From Paracoccaceae bacterium (GTDB lineage Bacteria; Pseudomonadota; Alphaproteobacteria; Rhodobacterales; Rhodobacteraceae): a stretch of DNA of 7,774 nt. Below are positions 5,808-7,774 of this stretch, one piece after another; positions within the stretch are counted from its first letter, which is position 1; every line of letters starts with the position of its first letter. Made by a program: the position numbers and the translations under genes. The stretch is from assembly GCA_002683355.1 (NCBI GenBank), contig NYTF01000032.1:41692-49465 (forward strand). The letters are read 5' to 3'. The notes beneath the pieces are model-generated. The model saw nothing but the letters and a program-made list of their open reading frames with translations. It did no database searches and was not told where the DNA came from.

Positions 5808-6745
5808 TCTTGTATTTTCTCTACCATATTTGCAGTTTCTTGGCTCAAAGACGCCCATGGCCCATGAATTAGTTTTTCAAATACGTTAATGAATTTATTA
5901 GAAACTTGATGAGCGAGATTGGCATCATCCAATCTGTGAAGTAATGAAAAGGTTCTAACTTCTGCTGTTGGACACTTTCTTATGGCTATATCTTTCAAAG
6001 CATTTGGAGATTGAAATAGACATAAGGCTGAAGTTGCAGCCCATCCGTGTCCTGCTTGAACAAATCTTAATAAACTTTGTGTGCTGTCAAAATTAAATCT
6101 AGGTTGGGTATTTACTCCTAATTTTTCAACTATTCTCGTGCAAGTTGCACCAAATTTGGACGTTCGACCATACCCTACTAGAGGTTTCTCATTTACTAGA
6201 TTACTTAGTTTTTTTTCCTTCCAACTATGTGGCGTGACAATTATGAAAGGATCTTTAAATAATGAAATTATTTCACAATTTGTATGCTTTTCAAAAGGGT
6301 CTGTATCAATTGTAAAATCAAGTTCGAATGCTCGAAATGAGTTTTCTAACCCTGGTGAAATTCCAGATCTCAGCTCAATTCTCCTCGCTAAATTTGTTAA
6401 AGCATTTAGGCATTCAGCCCCCATAATCTCAGATAAACTATCTGGCATCCCCAGTCGCAATAAGGATTGGGGTACTTGATTTTGAGAAATGATATTTGAC
6501 CAAATTTTTTTATTGTTATTTATTAATTTCGGCAATTCAAGAAGCGCTCTTTGACCTAAATTTGTTAGCTTTAATGGACGGGTATGACGATAGAATAGAG
6601 GAGATGGTAACAAACTTTCTAGTTTTTGAAGCCTTTTTGTAAGAGTGGGTTGGCTTACTCTTAAATTACTCGCTGCTATCGATAAATTTCGTTCTTGGGC
6701 CACCATGAGAAATGTCTCTACAAGAATATTATCCGGAATTAGCAT
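5789..6745 (-). CDS. LysR family transcriptional regulator
   Basis: This is a 318-residue DNA-binding regulator, slightly long for the family (about 300). The N-terminal winged helix-turn-helix spans about residues 4-63, with the LysR pattern RNLSIAASNLRVSQPTLTKRL (recognition helix near 31-41) and the conserved LFYRHTRPLKLTNLG wing. An effector-binding domain of periplasmic-binding-protein type follows, from about residue 93 to 295. The ligand cannot be predicted. It is divergent from the FAD dehydrogenase gene, with 109 bases between, and convergent on the Rieske operon. Control of the dehydrogenase, and possibly the oxygenase genes, is the likely role. The ATG at 6745 has no clear Shine-Dalgarno. 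Its 3' end overlaps the 75-residue gene by 19 bases on the opposite strand. Family is secure; the regulon is inferred from position. Confidence 0.92.
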   Translation of the reverse strand: MLIPDNILVETFLMVAQERNLSIAASNLRVSQPTLTKRLQKLESLLPSPLFYRHTRPLKLTNLGQRALLELPKLINNNKKIWSNIISQNQVPQSLLRLGMPDSLSEIMGAECLNALTNLARRIELRSGISPGLENSFRAFELDFTIDTDPFEKHTNCEIISLFKDPFIIVTPHSWKEKKLSNLVNEKPLVGYGRTSKFGATCTRIVEKLGVNTQPRFNFDSTQSLLRFVQAGHGWAATSALCLFQSPNALKDIAIRKCPTAEVRTFSLLHRLDDANLAHQVSNKFINVFEKLIHGPWASLSQETANMVEKIQDYSSLP

Positions 6746-6758
6746 AAATATAAGATAA

Positions 6759-6771
6759 ACTAATAATTAGT
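6759..6771. promoter_or_regulatory. Palindrome ACTAATAATTAGT, candidate LysR operator
   Basis: This is a perfect 13-base palindrome with 6-base arms around one central base. It directly abuts a TATAAT box and is centred 20 bases upstream of the lysR start. Autoregulatory LysR sites commonly lie in such divergent gaps. It does not match the classic T-N11-A form exactly, so the assignment is tentative. Confidence 0.4.
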
Positions 6772-6843
6772 ATAATAAAAGTTAATATAATAAATTATAA
6801 AAGATTTATTTTTATTTTGATGGCAGGTTTTAAAAAATTATTT

Positions 6844-6848
6844 GGGAG
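6844..6848 (+). promoter_or_regulatory. Shine-Dalgarno GGGAG of the FAD dehydrogenase gene
   Basis: GGGAG ends 6 bases before the ATG at 6855, a normal spacing, and supports that start. Confidence 0.75.
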
Positions 6849-6854
6849 AATAAA

Positions 6855-7774
6855 ATGAGAACGCATGCGCAAGCGGTTGTAATTGGTGGTGGGCTTGTTG
6901 GCTGCTCAATCCTTTACCATTTAGCTAAACTTGGTTGGACTGACGTTGTGTTGTTGGAACGAGATGAGTTAACTTCTGGATCAACCTGGCATGCTGCTGC
7001 TAATTTACATGGTCTCCATGATAATAATAATATTTCTAAGCTTCAATATTATACGATGAAATTATATAAAGATCTGGAGGCTGAGACCGGTCAAGGGTGT
7101 GGTGTTTTTCAACCAGGTTCACTTTACTTGGCACAAACAGAGGATCGTGAACACCAGTTAAGATTGCAAGAAAAAAAAGCACGTTATTTTGATGTTGATT
7201 TTTATGAAGTCAGCCGAGCTGAGGCAGAAAAACTTCATCCATTAGTAAATTATGATGGTGTGAGATGCATAATGTTTGAAGGCGATGGTGGGAATGTTGA
7301 TCCGTCGGGAGTTACACAAGCATATGCTGCTGGTGCCAGGAAAATGGGGGCAGAAATTCATCGCTTTACACCTGTGACAGCTACTTCTCAACAATCGGAT
7401 GGAAGTTGGGTCGTTGAGACACCTAAGGGTAATATAAATACAGAGTGGGTGATTAATGCCGCAGGCCTGTGGGCGAGAGAGGTGGCGGCATTGGCTGGTT
7501 TTGAATTACCATTACAACCGACAGAGCATCAATACTTTGTTACTGAAACAATTGATGAGATTGAAAAGATGGACAGACGACTTCCTTCTGTAGCGGACAG
7601 GGATGGTGAGTATTATTTGCGACAAGAAGGCAATGGCTTATTAATTGGAGCATATGAAAAAGATGTAAGATTTTGGGCTGAGGATGGAACTCCACAAGGT
7701 TTCGGACATGAGTTATTTGCGGATGATTTAGAAAGAATAATGGACAATGTCATGCGTGCTATGGATAGAGTGCC
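6855..7774 (+). CDS. FAD-dependent dehydrogenase of the dimethylglycine/sarcosine dehydrogenase (GcvT-linked) family, 3' end cut off
   Basis: The frame is open from the ATG to the right edge, giving 306 complete codons of a protein usually around 800 residues. The N-terminal dinucleotide fold shows VVIGGGLVG with Gly11-x-Gly13-x-x-Gly16 and Glu35 ending the second strand. TSGSTWHAAANLHGLHD (40-56) places His46 where dimethylglycine and sarcosine dehydrogenases attach FAD covalently. Further family motifs are ETGQGCGVFQPGSLYLA, GGNVDPSGVTQAYA, the second FAD motif VINAAGLWARE, and PTEHQYFVTE. The expected C-terminal folate-binding GcvT domain lies beyond the window. The family oxidatively demethylates N-methyl amines such as dimethylglycine or sarcosine, passing the methyl carbon to tetrahydrofolate. 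The exact substrate is unknown. It starts behind GGGAG and is divergent from lysR, its probable regulator. Confidence 0.88.
   Translation, partial: MRTHAQAVVIGGGLVGCSILYHLAKLGWTDVVLLERDELTSGSTWHAAANLHGLHDNNNISKLQYYTMKLYKDLEAETGQGCGVFQPGSLYLAQTEDREHQLRLQEKKARYFDVDFYEVSRAEAEKLHPLVNYDGVRCIMFEGDGGNVDPSGVTQAYAAGARKMGAEIHRFTPVTATSQQSDGSWVVETPKGNINTEWVINAAGLWAREVAALAGFELPLQPTEHQYFVTETIDEIEKMDRRLPSVADRDGEYYLRQEGNGLLIGAYEKDVRFWAEDGTPQGFGHELFADDLERIMDNVMRAMDRV

Larger units (their letters stand above)
6746..6854. promoter_or_regulatory. Divergent regulatory region between lysR and the FAD dehydrogenase
   Basis: The 109-base gap is almost purely A and T. TATAAT occurs at 6771-6776 and 6786-6791 on the plus strand, without good -35 boxes at standard spacing, which fits activation by the adjacent LysR protein. 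It holds two inverted repeats: the palindrome at 6759-6771 (listed separately), and AATAAAT (6789-6795) with ATTTATT (6804-6810). In DNA this AT-rich such repeats also arise by chance. Confidence 0.45.

Noticed and set aside
6081..6479. 132-codon plus-strand frame across the LysR gene
   Set aside because: Long but antisense to the LysR effector domain; the translation has no domain-like pattern and the start has no ribosome site.
1..7774. Search for CRISPR arrays, tRNA genes, insertion sequences and long direct repeats
   Set aside because: Reading both strands, I saw no spaced repeats, cloverleaf-like segments, transposase genes or terminal inverted repeats.

Overview
The window is a piece of an AT-rich bacterial chromosome, densely packed on both strands, with no gene-free stretch longer than about 120 bases. 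Gene content and order point to an alphaproteobacterium, most likely a low-GC marine Rhodobacterales (roseobacter-type) lineage. The arsC-like/pyrD/DUF952 run, the DinF-type MATE pump next to a PaaI-type thioesterase, and the GcvT-family FAD dehydrogenase beside a LysR regulator are all arrangements I associate with that group. The taxonomic call is inference from remembered family sequences, not from a search.

Region 1 (1-3412) is ordinary housekeeping. A PaaI-type hotdog thioesterase, cut at its 5' end, overlaps a DinF-type MATE exporter. Converging on that pair is a minus-strand operon read DUF952 protein, then pyrD (class 2 dihydroorotate dehydrogenase), then an ArsC-family reductase. The operon genes are joined by two ATGA stop/start overlaps. 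The MATE and ArsC stop codons also overlap.

Region 2 (3413-4295) is a short divergent promoter region followed by a stand-alone Rossmann reductase related to pyrroline-5-carboxylate reductase (ProC). Its substrate motifs differ from true ProC. A perfect 7-bp hairpin lies in its leader.

Region 3 (4296-7774) looks like an amine-catabolism neighbourhood. It holds a Rieske mononuclear-iron oxygenase with the Glu-type bridging residue known from quaternary-ammonium oxygenases (GbcA, CntA, stachydrine demethylase). An unrecognised 75-residue helical protein is translationally coupled to it. A LysR regulator lies convergent to that pair, and a divergent flavoprotein of the dimethylglycine/sarcosine dehydrogenase family runs off the right edge. 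A plausible reading is that the oxygenase N-demethylates or cleaves a methylated amine and the flavoprotein handles a secondary or tertiary methylamine further down, under LysR control. No oxygenase reductase is present in the window.

I saw no RNA genes, insertion sequences, CRISPR arrays or prophage genes. The least explained items are the 75-residue protein and the altered ProC-like reductase.
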